Assembly: GCA_018287875.1 (NCBI GenBank)
Contig: JAGVVL010000001.1
Coordinates: 248,001 to 312,000 of the forward strand
Source of the DNA: Nigrospora sphaerica
Taxonomy: Eukaryota > Ascomycota > Sordariomycetes > Amphisphaeriales > Apiosporaceae
Length of the DNA stretch: 64,000 nucleotides
Reading direction: 5' to 3'
Both the position numbers and the translations under genes were made by a program. The notes beneath the pieces are model-generated. The model did no database searches, was not told the DNA's origin, and saw nothing but the letters and a program-made list of their open reading frames with translations. This document shows positions 45,101 to 55,561 of the stretch, piece after piece. The number at the start of each line of letters is the position of its first letter. Positions within the stretch are counted from its first letter, which is position 1.

Positions 45101-46786
45101 TAAATCATCTCCTACGCAGCATTCGTAAGACAGAAGAATATTATCAGTTGCCTGGGGACGCGTTTGCGCGCTGTAGCGCGGACAGGCTCGCTCCTTACAG
45201 GGCCCACCGATCGAAAGCAATCGGGTACAGCCTCACCTTAGACGGGGGCTTCGGGGGCGGAAAGGGGGAAGTTGGGAATATTTCCTGAGTAAGGGGGGGC
45301 CTTCAACCAGCAGGCCGCTGCGGCGCTTTGTCTACTCCTTCACACGGGGTCCCTACTGGTTAAACCATGGCTCCAAGGGCGGATCTAGTTGATGCCGCAT
45401 CTTCCAGTAGCTGCCGGCGCTGGCGCCCGAGTGTCCCATCCCTCCACCGCCCCCCTCCCCTTATCCGTAGCCTGTCGGTCTCGATGGCCCGGTTGGGAGG
45501 TCTAGAAGTCATGTCATCTGCACCGGTGCGGGATCTGGGCCTCGCATCCCCCAACCCGCGGGTCTTTCTGCTTGTAAATGATCCATGGCCGTAGCATCTC
45601 AAAGGGGGACCGACGCTGCGTCCCGACGGCCCTTAGTATGACCGCTTTTGACGAATATCATGAAGGGGCACCAGGCAGGACGACTCGGTCCAGGACGGGG
45701 CCACAGCCCTCAGCATGCAAGCAGTCAAGTGAAACGCGCCGCTGGCAACCCGAAACGTCGCCCGTCCGTTCGTGGAGCGGCCATCATTAGCTTCACCCCC
45801 CGACGGGACCAAACCAGCTCCCTGTTCGTCGAGGCTGCGCAGGAACCGCCGTCTGTGTGGAGCAGCGTATCTTGCCACGCGACGCGGCGTCCGAGGTATC
45901 GGGTTTGCGCGGACGTGACCTCCCCGTCCCGAAGCCGGGACGGGCGGCCCGCCCGCGAGCTTCTTCGCTCACGCTCTGCTCCCGTCCCGTGGGGGCCAAG
46001 GTCAAGGGGCGCGGGCCGATGGCGAAAGCGGGCCGACCCTGGTCCCGCGGCCGGCTCAGCCGCCGCCGGGCGGTTCTGGGCGCCGCGCCAGAATTGCGGG
46101 CCTGGCTGGGAAGAGCCCGGTTGCCGTTACGAGTGGGTGGGACTGCTGGATCGAGGGATCTGGTGCGGCGGATGCGACACGGGTGATGATGGCTGCCCGT
46201 TGATGAGGATTCGTTTAGACCCCTTGGGGCTGATGAACGAGGGTGTACATAGCGGCGTCGCCATGGGTTAGGCGGGGAGAAAGAGGCAACGGGAGGGGAG
46301 CAAACATGTACAGGGAATAGAGAGTGGTCAAAGTTTATCGCGGGGTACGGGCTGAGTCCATGGAGGTAAATGGGGGGTTTTCATTCATTGACCGAGGTCT
46401 GTATTAAGAAATCGTTTTCCCGCATCTGTCCGAAGAAGGAAAACGAAAACATCCATGGCAAGTGGGAATGCTATTTAAATATTGTAAAAACACATTGGCT
46501 AATTCGACGACCAGAGGTATCTTGGGGGAAATTGAAATTTTTTTTTCTCGTTCATATCGGACATCATCTGTTCCACGGGGTGGGTGAGGAAGGGCGTTTT
46601 GCTAAACAGAAAAAAAACCCTTCGTAGCCCACCCCTTGCCTGGGGATCCAGACAAGAGACATTCCGCCGGCGCCACATGGCCCGCGGATCGGGCCGGGTG
46701 GGGGCGGCGGAAGACTCGGAACGATGGGTAAAAAGTGACGAAAGAAGTCTCGCGTCGGTCCGCTCGCCGGTACGGCTCCCTTTTTC
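42140..46786. other. 4.6-kb region without a supportable gene
   Basis: This lies between the ApsB-type gene and the MFS transporter gene. ORFs up to about 207 codons occur on both strands but are Arg/Pro/Ser-biased shadows with no family match. About 46365-46625 is clearly more AT-rich, with A and T runs, and probably holds the 3' UTR of the transporter gene. Confidence 0.45.
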
Positions 46787-48622
46787 TTAGGCGAGGGCCT
46801 TCTTGCTGCGCTTCCGCAGCTGGTGGCCCCACTTGAACATGACGAAGGGGATGAGGCTGAGGACGGTGCCGAAGAGGGCGAGGATGAGGCCGGCGTACTG
46901 GCTGCCGACGTTGTGGAAGAAGGGGTTGGCGAAGAGCGGGGTGACGGCGCCGAGCGTGTTGCGGAGCAGGCCCTGGGCGGCGATGGCCGACGAGGCGCTG
47001 GGGCCGTAGCAGTCGGCCGTGTACGAGTAGGTGCTCTCGAAGACGAAGAAGATGCCGAAGGCGATGGGGGCGAGGCCGATGGCGGGGCCGACCCACGAGA
47101 GGTCCTTGTACTGCGTGAAGGAGTAGATGAAGAGGCCGACGGGCAGGAAGACGGCGCCGTACATGGCGCCGTACAGGCGCGCCTCGGGCGTCACGCGCAC
47201 GCCCGGGTCGTCCATGAGGCGGTTGTACTTGCGCATCTGCAGGTGGTGGGCGGCCCAGCCGAGCGTGGTGCCGATGGCGAGCGAGATGTAGGGCAGGCCG
47301 CTGACGCCCTCGGACCAGCCGCGCTTCTCGCTGAAGGTGATGGGGATGACGGACAGGAAGAGGAAGACGACGGCCCAGCAGAAGGCGATCCAGAAGCCGA
47401 AGGCGAAGACGACGGGCTCCGTCACCAGCATGTGCACCGCCTTGACCGACGAGGCCTTGAGCATCGACTGCAGGCTCGGCGTCAGGATGTCGCCCTCGGA
47501 CACGTAGCGCTCGTCGCCCGTGGCCTTGCGCAGCTTCTTGGCGCGGTTGTGCAGCTCGACGCCGCCGCGCGTCTCGGGGAAGAAGAGGAAAATGCAGATG
47601 AGGAGCGGCACGTTGGCGATGCCCTGGATGCCCTCGATCCAGCGCCAGCCGATGGCCTGGTCAATGAAGCCGGCGTAGATGGGGGCCGCCACGGTGCCGA
47701 AGATGGCGATGAAGCTGAACATGGCCATGGGCGGGCCGCGGAAGCGCGGCTCGTACATGTCGTCAAAGGTGCCGCCCACGAGGATGGTGCCGACGCAGCC
47801 GAAGAGGCCGAGCAGCAGGCGCAGGCCGATGATGGTCTCGATGCTCTGCGCCAGCGCGAGGCCGATGAAGAGGAGGGTGAAGCACAGGAAGGCGCCGCAG
47901 TAGACGACCTTGCGGCCGACGAGCTCGCAAAAGGGCGCCAGCACCATGGGGGCGATGGCGCAGGCGATGTTGAAGGTGAACAGGCCCATCTGGCCCATGA
48001 GCTGCGGCGCGCCGAGCTCCTCGCACATGCTGGCGATGCCCGAGCTGTAGGCCGTCGTGGCGAGGCCGATGAAGAGGGTCATGAGGTTGAGCATGGTCGT
48101 GATCATGCGCTTCTTCCACGGGTTCCAGTTGAAGGGGTTCTCGGGGTCGCCCGTCGCAAACGTGAGCACCACGTACTCCTTGCCGTTCTCGACCAGGATC
48201 TCGGTCAGCGTCAGGGGCATGTCGCAGTCGACGCGCTTGATGGGCCCGCACTCGGGGTCCGTGTTCTCGACGCCCTCGACGTCGTACTTGCCGCCGACGA
48301 CGCGGCCGACGATGGGCTCGCCCTTCTCGTTCTTCTCGAGGAACAGCGCCGGCACGTCCTGGTCGTGGAAGTCGTCGATGTCGGTCGTCGACTCGGCCGT
48401 GGCGCCCGGCGGCCGCGTGGGGCTGGCGGCCCGGCTGGCGGCCCGCGAGGGCGCCGCCGTCGAGTTGCGCCGCGAGCCCACGAGCGTGCCCGGGCGCGTG
48501 CCGCCGCCGGGTGTTGTCGGCCGTGACCGCGCGTTGGAAGCAATGTAGCTGTTGGCGCGCGACGCGGCCAGCGACCCGGGGCGGGACGTCGGCTGGGAAA
48601 AGGAGGGGATGTAGGACGACAT
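46787..48622 (-). CDS. MFS transporter, DHA1-type (polyamine/drug:proton antiporter-like)
   Basis: This is a single exon of 611 aa. A long cytosolic N-terminus (about 150 residues, Ser/Arg/Pro-rich) ends in the family motif DPENPFNWNPWKK just before the first helix. Twelve hydrophobic segments follow. Major-facilitator signatures include ELVGRKVVYC (motif A-like loop 2-3), GLRLLLGLFGCVGTILVGG and FFPETRGG after helix 6. The C-terminal half ends in FVMFKWGHQLRKRSKKALA. The arrangement matches the fungal DHA1 group containing Tpo1/Flu1-like exporters of polyamines and drugs. The substrate cannot be predicted. I start at MSSYIPSFSQ (48622); an in-frame upstream Met would add an implausible poly-Arg stretch. 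Confidence 0.9.
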   Translation of the reverse strand: MSSYIPSFSQPTSRPGSLAASRANSYIASNARSRPTTPGGGTRPGTLVGSRRNSTAAPSRAASRAASPTRPPGATAESTTDIDDFHDQDVPALFLEKNEKGEPIVGRVVGGKYDVEGVENTDPECGPIKRVDCDMPLTLTEILVENGKEYVVLTFATGDPENPFNWNPWKKRMITTMLNLMTLFIGLATTAYSSGIASMCEELGAPQLMGQMGLFTFNIACAIAPMVLAPFCELVGRKVVYCGAFLCFTLLFIGLALAQSIETIIGLRLLLGLFGCVGTILVGGTFDDMYEPRFRGPPMAMFSFIAIFGTVAAPIYAGFIDQAIGWRWIEGIQGIANVPLLICIFLFFPETRGGVELHNRAKKLRKATGDERYVSEGDILTPSLQSMLKASSVKAVHMLVTEPVVFAFGFWIAFCWAVVFLFLSVIPITFSEKRGWSEGVSGLPYISLAIGTTLGWAAHHLQMRKYNRLMDDPGVRVTPEARLYGAMYGAVFLPVGLFIYSFTQYKDLSWVGPAIGLAPIAFGIFFVFESTYSYTADCYGPSASSAIAAQGLLRNTLGAVTPLFANPFFHNVGSQYAGLILALFGTVLSLIPFVMFKWGHQLRKRSKKALA

Positions 48623-51600
48623 GATTGGGGAGGATAGGGAGGGAGCGAGGGCTGACGGGGCGTGATCGGCGCTGCTGCGGCGGCTTTTGCTGCTGCGGCG
48701 GCGGCGACGGCGCGGGCGACTGCGGCCTGCGTGACGCAAGGGGAGGGGAGAGGGGGACTGTGTGGGAGGGGATGCAGAAGCGTGGAGGCGCGTCGTCGTC
48801 GTCGTCGATAACCCGGGGAAACCTCAGAGGCCAGCGCTGCGTCTCTTATCAACGACGCATTTTCCGTTGGGTCGATGACATCGCCGCTCGACGAGGCCCA
48901 CCATCGTCGAGAACTCCCTGACTGTGCTGATAATGGGATGCGGTGGAGGTTCCAGGGCCGGGTCCACCATACCACCGTGAAGGCGCCGGGCAGGTCTGCC
49001 CATCTCGCGATGTCTCCCGAGGCGACGTCACGGGGCGGTTAGGCCTGGACAGCCGCAGTGCAATCCAGGGGATGGCACGGTAGCCTCCACGGTCGCAGGG
49101 TAATGGTGTAGCCCAACGGCCCAACAACCCATCGCCCGCCTGGACCTTGGCCGTCGCCTGCCCCCCCGGCCTTGTGCATAGGCGCTGGCACCATCATCGC
49201 GGCCGCGGACGCCGTGGCCCATGATGGTCCCTTGTCCATGGTGCCAATCTCTCGCTCTTCTGGCCACGGCGGGCGATCGAGACGGGCCGTGGCGCGTCAG
49301 GATGCGCGGGTGGCGAGCGGGAGGGGCGTGTGGCCACTTGCCGGCCGTCGCCTGGACATACTCGGTCGAGTCATGGATGAGCAGGCGAGCGGCGTTTCTC
49401 GACGCGTCTGCCGGGATTCGGCCATGCGTACGGCGCCAGGGCGTGCGCGGGCGGCTCCTCGTCCTTGGTGCCGTCGCTGTCGTCTTCTCCAGTCCTTGCT
49501 GGGCTTTGCAAGTCCGGCGGCGGCCTAATTCTCGGCATGAAAGGAGAAAAAATTCGGCCGGAGCTCCACTGCGGTCGGTCGGTGCCAGCAAAGACGTTCG
49601 GCCAATTTTTGTTAGGGCCAAGCTTCCGGCCCTCCCGTCGTCCTTCCAAGGGGGGACCCGCAATTTCGACTACCGCGCGCTGGACCACACGGGAAATGGG
49701 GCCCTCAATTCCATGGCCTGCCAGCATCGGCTTCACTACTCGCCCATCCCGTCTTTTCCTTGTGCACCGAGCGACGGCATCCTTCTAGTGTTTCTAGTGC
49801 AACGGCGGTGCGCTGTTGACACGTCGCCGGCGCACTGGGCTTGCATACGAGGCGTCGAGATGAGGGACGTGGCCCTGCCGATCCCGTCCTCGATGGCGAT
49901 GGAACCGGTACCCAATCGCCCGTGGGATCCCATATGGCGAATCTCCATCTGCCCTGCCCCGTCCTCCGTTTCTTGAAGCTGCAGCTGCAGCCGCTGTCGC
50001 CGCTCTGGGCCACATGCGGTGGGCGTGCGCCCGGCCCCCCGAGTCAGACGCCTGCGCCCATAGGATCCGATGTCGTCATACGCTGCATGTGGGCATCAGT
50101 CAGCCTTTCAACCACCTGCATTCGGCCTCCCTCGCCTGTTTCCGCTCCCTCGGCGCCCCGGCGGGCGGTTTGGCGGGACCGACTGCCTATTCCGCTGGCG
50201 CAACCCATTGGCAAATGCCCATCCCAGCCACTGCTACTGTGTACCGCCTTTGCGCTAGGCAGTAACTAGTTGTATGGGATTTGTTAGTTGCTGCTCTCTC
50301 CCGCCCACACCTTTCGACGATCTTCGTGCTGCCCCCCACGCCGGGGCCTGTTCTGGTGCGGCTCCCGCGCGAAAACTGTGCATCGTTCTTCGCGGTCCGT
50401 ACGAGCGAAAGCGTCAGAGCGAGAAAAAGGGAGAGCATCAGCCCTGCATGGGCCCGTACGTTACCCAGTCAGCCCAAGCAACGGGGCCGAAAAGCTCGCG
50501 AGGCTGGCGGCATCTTGTCCGTGACCGCCATTCGTGGCGGACCTGGGCCACCACTGATCTATCGATCGCCCGCCCTCCGGAAAAGGGACCAGTTCGCAGC
50601 CCGGGGCGCCAGGGGATAGCTAAATGGGCTGACAGGGCCACCCACCGGGCAATCCGTCGCGGAACCCGTGCCCCGGCCCCCCCAGCCGTCGGTGGCCTGC
50701 CTTTGCCTACCCTTACCCTGTACACGCCCGAAACGCCCTCTTCGTTTTGGGCGAGTGCCCGATAGACCCGCGCCTCGCCGTCGTGGCCGGCAAATGAAGA
50801 CGCGTAGTCTTGCGCCGCTCGCCGTTGCCCCGGCGCGGTGGCCCGTTATCGTTTGTTAGAAACCAATGCTGGCGAAACCAGACCCTCCATCCGCCGCGGC
50901 GGTGCCGTGACCCTGCGACCCTGAACCGCGGACGATTTCGCCACCCCCTTTGATCCTCCGCATTAACCTTGAGGCCCTCCCTTTGATTCCTACCCCCATA
51001 TCCTCCGCGTCGTCAGGCAGCAAGCGAACATGCGAGAGAACCGGGGGCGGCCATGGCCCGGCCCCACGGGCATTCCCCCCTTCTCAGCCCACAACCTGTT
51101 TCCCTGCGCCCTCTATGCCCGGCGGCGGCAGCAGCAGCAGCAGAATCATCGAGGAACCTGACCAGCGCCAGCGCCAGCGAAGGAGCAGGAGAAACACTGC
51201 CGTGCGACGCCCGCCAAAGGGGACCTCCTCTCCCCCTCTCCAAGGCCCCCATGCAGCCCGGCGGGGAGGAGAGGGGAGGGGGTGCGAGAAACCACGGAAC
51301 TCGTATCAGCGCTGGGGTTCCGTGGCCTGTTCCGTGGCCCGACGAACGCACGTCGCGAACATCCGGGGCCCCCCGAAAACGGGCACGGGGCGAAGGGGGG
51401 GAGGCGGGGAGCACCACGCCAGTTCCGCCTTCTTTTCGGCATGTCAGATATCACAAAAAAACGTCCGCCTGCTCCCCCTCCTCCGCCTCCGGCGCTTAGG
51501 CAAAGAGGATCTGGGCGGCCGGTCGGCCAACGACGCGGCGTTTCTTCCCCATGGTACGAGGAAGGCCGGGGGACCAATCGTCGCGAGGCGGAGAGGCCCT

Positions 51601-52320
51601 CGTTGGTGAGCAAAACCCGTTCCAGCCCCAGGGAGGAGTCAACCTGGCGTCAGACTCCCCATCGGCCACGGCCGGGCCACCGGCAGCGTAGGTATGGCAC
51701 GTGGTGTAAGCGCGTTTCCATAGGGGTAGGTGGTGTTTCGGCGTTGGGCGGATACACAGACGGGAGCGCAGGCAATAGAACACAGGGTAAGGCGAGCAGG
51801 GCGCCCGGGAACGTCCAAAACAAGGGGGTCACACGTGATGCGCATGCATTGTGTACTATTGCCTTGTTTGCATAGAGGGACCGGTGGTGCCTATTACCTG
51901 GCCTGTCGTGCTATGAACAACTCGCTTTGCTGCCTAGGCGGCGACAGCTTCCCCCTCCCCCCCCCTCGAGTCCCATCCGTGCTGATGGCAACCACCGCCC
52001 CCGAAACCCCAAAAAACCGTGGCACAGCGTACGATATTCCCGGGTGGGCAGGTCCTCCAGGCCCGGGCCAGACTGGGAGGTGCGGCTTCCAGAAAACAAT
52101 CTTGCATAAACTCGGTCCGAATAGGCAAGGTCATGTGCATGCATGCGTGGGTGGGCTGGGCAAGGCAGGAAGGGGGCCACGGGGGAAAGCACCATATCCA
52201 CCGTAAGCACTTCGAGGCCCTTCTTGCATCCGTTACCCAAGCCGAGGCAAGGCACCCGGGGCTTCGACCCGCCCCTCGGCCGTCTTCCACCGACTGCTGC
52301 CTCACCCCTCCTCCTCATCC
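48623..52320. other. 3.7-kb region without a supportable gene
   Basis: This is upstream of the MFS gene and downstream of the glycine-zipper gene. ORFs such as 49221-49976 (+) and 49028-49663 (-) overlap in opposite frames and match no family. No RNA gene was recognised. Confidence 0.45.
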
Positions 52321-52989
52321 TCAGTCCGACGAGGACGAACTCGAGAAGCTGCCGCGCCGCTTCTCGCCGTGCTTCTTGTCCTTCTTCTTCTTGTCCTTCT
52401 TGTCCTTCTTGTCCTTGTTCTTGTCCTTCTTGAAGCGGTCCTCCAGCTTGGACCCCACCAGGGCTCCGCCCAGGGCGCCCAAGATGCCATGGCCAGCCGA
52501 ATGGCCGGCAAAAGCGCCGAGGGCGCCCCCGCCCAAGGCCCCCATCAGGCCCCTCTCGTCCTGCTGGGCGCCGCCGGGAGGGTACGGGCCTCCAGGCTGA
52601 TACTGCGGCTGCTGCTGGTGTTGGCCGTACGACGGTCCCCCATAGTCACCAGTCGGCGCGGGCGAGTGGGCCGCCGGCGGAGGGTAGGATCCGGGGTTGG
52701 CCGCGTATTGGTGCTGGGGCGGGTAGTGTTGCTGCTGCTGTCCGTAGCCGGGCTGGGGACTGTGGCCTCCTCCCCCGTACGCACCAGCTGCGTGAGGCGG
52801 TGGGGCCCCGTAAGGAGACCCGTACTGGCCCGCCGACGACGGCGGCGGCGGCGAGGCGTACTGGTTCTGCGGCGCGTGGTACGGCGAGGGGCTTCCGCCC
52901 TGGTAAGGACCCTGGGGTGGCTGGTTGCTGTAGCCGTAGTTGTTGTTCGGCTGGCCGCCGTGGCCCCCTCCGTAATAATCGGCGTTCAT
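52321..52989 (-). CDS. Pro/Gln/Gly/Tyr-rich glycine-zipper protein
   Basis: This is a single exon of 222 aa. Residues 1-140 are a low-complexity Tyr/Pro/Gly/Gln region (repeated YG, QPGY, PPHA). A glycine-zipper segment follows (GLMGALGGGALGAFAGHSAG then HGILGALGGALVGS), which may pack in or on a membrane. The tail is extremely Lys-rich (DRFKKDKNKDKKDKKDKKKK) and ends in a poly-Ser run. Proteins with this layout are common in filamentous fungi and are usually annotated as glycine-zipper 2TM or hypothetical proteins. The function is unknown. The ATG at 52989 opens the Tyr/Gly region directly. The upstream in-frame extension resembles leader sequence. Confidence 0.75.
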   Translation of the reverse strand: MNADYYGGGHGGQPNNNYGYSNQPPQGPYQGGSPSPYHAPQNQYASPPPPSSAGQYGSPYGAPPPHAAGAYGGGGHSPQPGYGQQQQHYPPQHQYAANPGSYPPPAAHSPAPTGDYGGPSYGQHQQQPQYQPGGPYPPGGAQQDERGLMGALGGGALGAFAGHSAGHGILGALGGALVGSKLEDRFKKDKNKDKKDKKDKKKKDKKHGEKRRGSFSSSSSSD

Positions 52990-54248
52990 GACCGGAGACG
53001 ACGCAAAGGCGGGGCCGGTTAGGGGGTAGAGGATGGATGGATAAGCGAGCTGAGGCGGCTGGGGATGGTTGGCTGTAAATGCAACGGAAGCGCACGCACT
53101 GGGTGGGCGATGCCAAGCGATTGTCCCTGTATTTGCGGGCTGTCTCACAGTGTAGGAGAGAAGTGGGGAGTAAAGGCCGAGGACCGAAGATCAAGGTGGT
53201 AAAGAACCTATGATGCTACTAGTGCTTGGCTGGGGCTGGGCCGACTTATAACTTCATCTCCGACTCGAGACCTGGTCGTCAATTGGAAACAGCTATCGGC
53301 TCCCTCTACAATGAGAATAGGAGAGGGGGGAGAGGGGATTGTGGCGACTCAGCCCTCGACGTTTGCGGCTCATGCGCGAGTGCAGGGCGCGCTGGCATCT
53401 GGACCCCTCACATTCCCTTCATTGGTAGTGGCTGTGGCTGAGTCAGATCTTCTGACGCGGGCTGACGGACAAGCCTCAAGGATGACGATTGGCAGCTGTC
53501 ACAGGGGGCACGCACAGCCTCACCCTGTCGCCCCTCCACAGCCTCAGCTCAGCAGCTGATAAACCTTGTCCTACTATGGCTGGGTCGCGACTGCAACCCC
53601 GCCACGAACGAGGCGTCGGAGTTGTTTGCCTGGGAGTAAAGTCCTAGTCAGCCGGCTTACTTCCCTCCTTTCCTAAAGCCCCTCCGGGTATCATTCGATC
53701 GCCGGGCAACGAGAAAGGCACTCGGAAGCGCGACCGGCCGTGCATTCGTGATTACCCGCCCTTGTTCGAACTTGCCTTCTTTGGCTGCCAAGGTGCAACT
53801 TCCGCGGGCCGGCCCGTGGCTGCATTTCTAAACTGATCGCAACTATTGAAACCGTCCCATGTACACGACTTATGCGTCCATACGAAGCATCCGTTACCAT
53901 ATGATGTCTGACGGGCGGCATCCGTGGCTGGCACTCGATTCCGTCATTGGCCACACAAAGCGTTGCTTGCCCCGTTGACCAGGTACGATTGCTGATTGTG
54001 ACTCTTCGCCCAAAAGATGCATCAGACGCTGGTTCTAACCATGACGCGGAAGAATGTGTGTAGTGAAGCCGTTTCAACGACAAATCCAGCATTGTTGCCA
54101 ATCACGACATCAAGCTCGTTCAAATCATATAAAATTGATTATGCCACCAACTACATTGGCGGGCCCCCGCCGTAGGGGAAGGAAATATAGGCAAGTGCTG
54201 CTTGTGGAACTGGCTGATGTAGCTTGTAAGCTGAAGCCGTTGGAAGTT
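52990..54248. other. intergenic region
   Basis: The left part is the 5' region of the glycine-zipper gene. From about 53.7 kb the GC content drops. The minus ORF at 53691-54101 has no recognisable family and is not called. Confidence 0.45.
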
Positions 54249-55044
54249 TCACTTGTCCGCATTCTTTCCATCTTCCAAGAAACTTAGAATATTCGTAATC
54301 AACTTAGCCGCACGCACCCCGACCTTCATTGAAGCCACTTCAAGCGACCTCCTAACAAACTGCTCTACTTTTGTGCCATTATAGTTGTTGCACCTCGACA
54401 CTCGGAATAGTGAGACATTATGCAAAGGGAAAAGCCAGTTAGATATCACTTGGTATTGATAAACAGGATCCAAGAGACAGTATGCCGATGGTGCAAGTGA
54501 AGCAATTTACAGTCTAGCTGTTTCAAGTCAAAACCGGTAAAGAACTTCTCACTTGACAGGTATAAGGACAGTGGTGCAAGCATTGTACTCGTGTGGTGAT
54601 GGGCCAGTCTGGACTCTAGACTTAGTCACTAATACCAGCACAACTCGATGGTAACCATAAATTACCTGAAGAATATCGGGATTTGGGTTGACGGACTTCG
54701 CCGCTGCTAATAATATCATAAGGTTGCGGATACCAGGGTCTGGGCCTGTCTGGTTGCGGGTAAACTCTCGAGCCGCAAAGGCAAAGCATCGCCCCGAAGT
54801 GGTGACCAGCAACCGCTGCAAAATTTGTTCGCTGCCTGTTGCCTGCCGTCAACCCATCTTCAATATACTCGTATATGAACGCCTGGGGTGCGCCATTTCG
54901 GCGAGCCCAGATCGACCCGTGTTGCTTGTCTAACGGTCCGGAAGGGGAATCGGCTGGGTAGCCCCTCCGGAACGCAAAAGGGCCATAATCTCCGGCGGGT
55001 GATGCCTTTGTTAGGTCTATACGTGGCCAAGGGGCCCGGCAGCT
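54249..55044 (-). pseudogene. unrecognised gene or gene remnant, two open blocks
   Basis: Block A is open from 55044 to 54625 (140 codons) with protein-like composition. It reads GDYGPFAFRRGYPAD, then GSIWARRNGAPQAFIYEY, then NFAAVAGHHFGAMLCLCGSR. A possible donor (G/GTAATT) lies at about 54670. Block B is open from 54506 to 54249 and reads LLDPVYQYQVISNWLFPL, then KVEQFVRRSLEVASMK, then AKLITNILSFLEDGKNADK, and ends at a stop. No clear 5' exon or start is visible upstream; the sequence there runs into a G19 tract. The two blocks could be exons of one leftward gene or remains of a decayed one. I do not recognise the family. The low confidence reflects absent start and weak splice sites. Confidence 0.35.
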
Positions 55045-55561
55045 TTATCCGGCACATACAATTAGGTGCATGTCAGGATACTCGGATGGCGGTTATTGTG
55101 TTTGTTGGGGGGGGGGGGGGGGGGGTTCAACTTAGTTCAGTAGGCAGCTGTCTATATCTGGGCGGGCTCAATATCTATGCTGATAGAACATCTACTCTTC
55201 TTATCCTAGGCGAGTTGTGTCTTTGTGTTCAGCATAAGGCGGAGGTATTATGAAGACGAATAGCACCGAAGCGTAGTAGTCAGTCCACTCATTGAGTGAT
55301 CTTATATCCGAATGGACTTACGAACCATGATGACTTACTTGGAAACTATTCATTACGGTGCCACACAAACGAAAGGCAGACCAGAAACGGCAGACCAGAA
55401 ACACGTCAGCTTCGTGTTGGAATGCGACCGCTGTATCTCTATTAACCGACTTGATTCTATTGCATGTGTACAACCGAGTACCATGTTTCACCATAGGCTC
55501 CAAGAATGAGGTCCCAAACTCGGGCGGCCGCCTCTCGGGAACGCCGGGCGTACGTGGCTCT
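55045..55561. other. AT-leaning spacer with a G19 run
   Basis: This contains a 19-base G homopolymer (55107-55125) and the 3' side of the beta-glucosidase gene. No gene is seen. Confidence 0.5.
55107..55125. repeat. G19 homopolymer
   Basis: Nineteen consecutive G. The length should be treated cautiously because long homopolymers are prone to sequencing error. Confidence 0.9.

Noticed and set aside
46823..48526. 567-codon plus-strand ORF opposite the MFS transporter gene
   Set aside because: It is the antisense shadow of a GC-rich coding sequence, with Glu/Gly/Ala/His-rich nonsense composition and no family match.
49221..49976. 251-codon plus ORF between the MFS and glycine-zipper genes
   Set aside because: It has random-like composition, no family and an overlapping minus ORF of similar quality.
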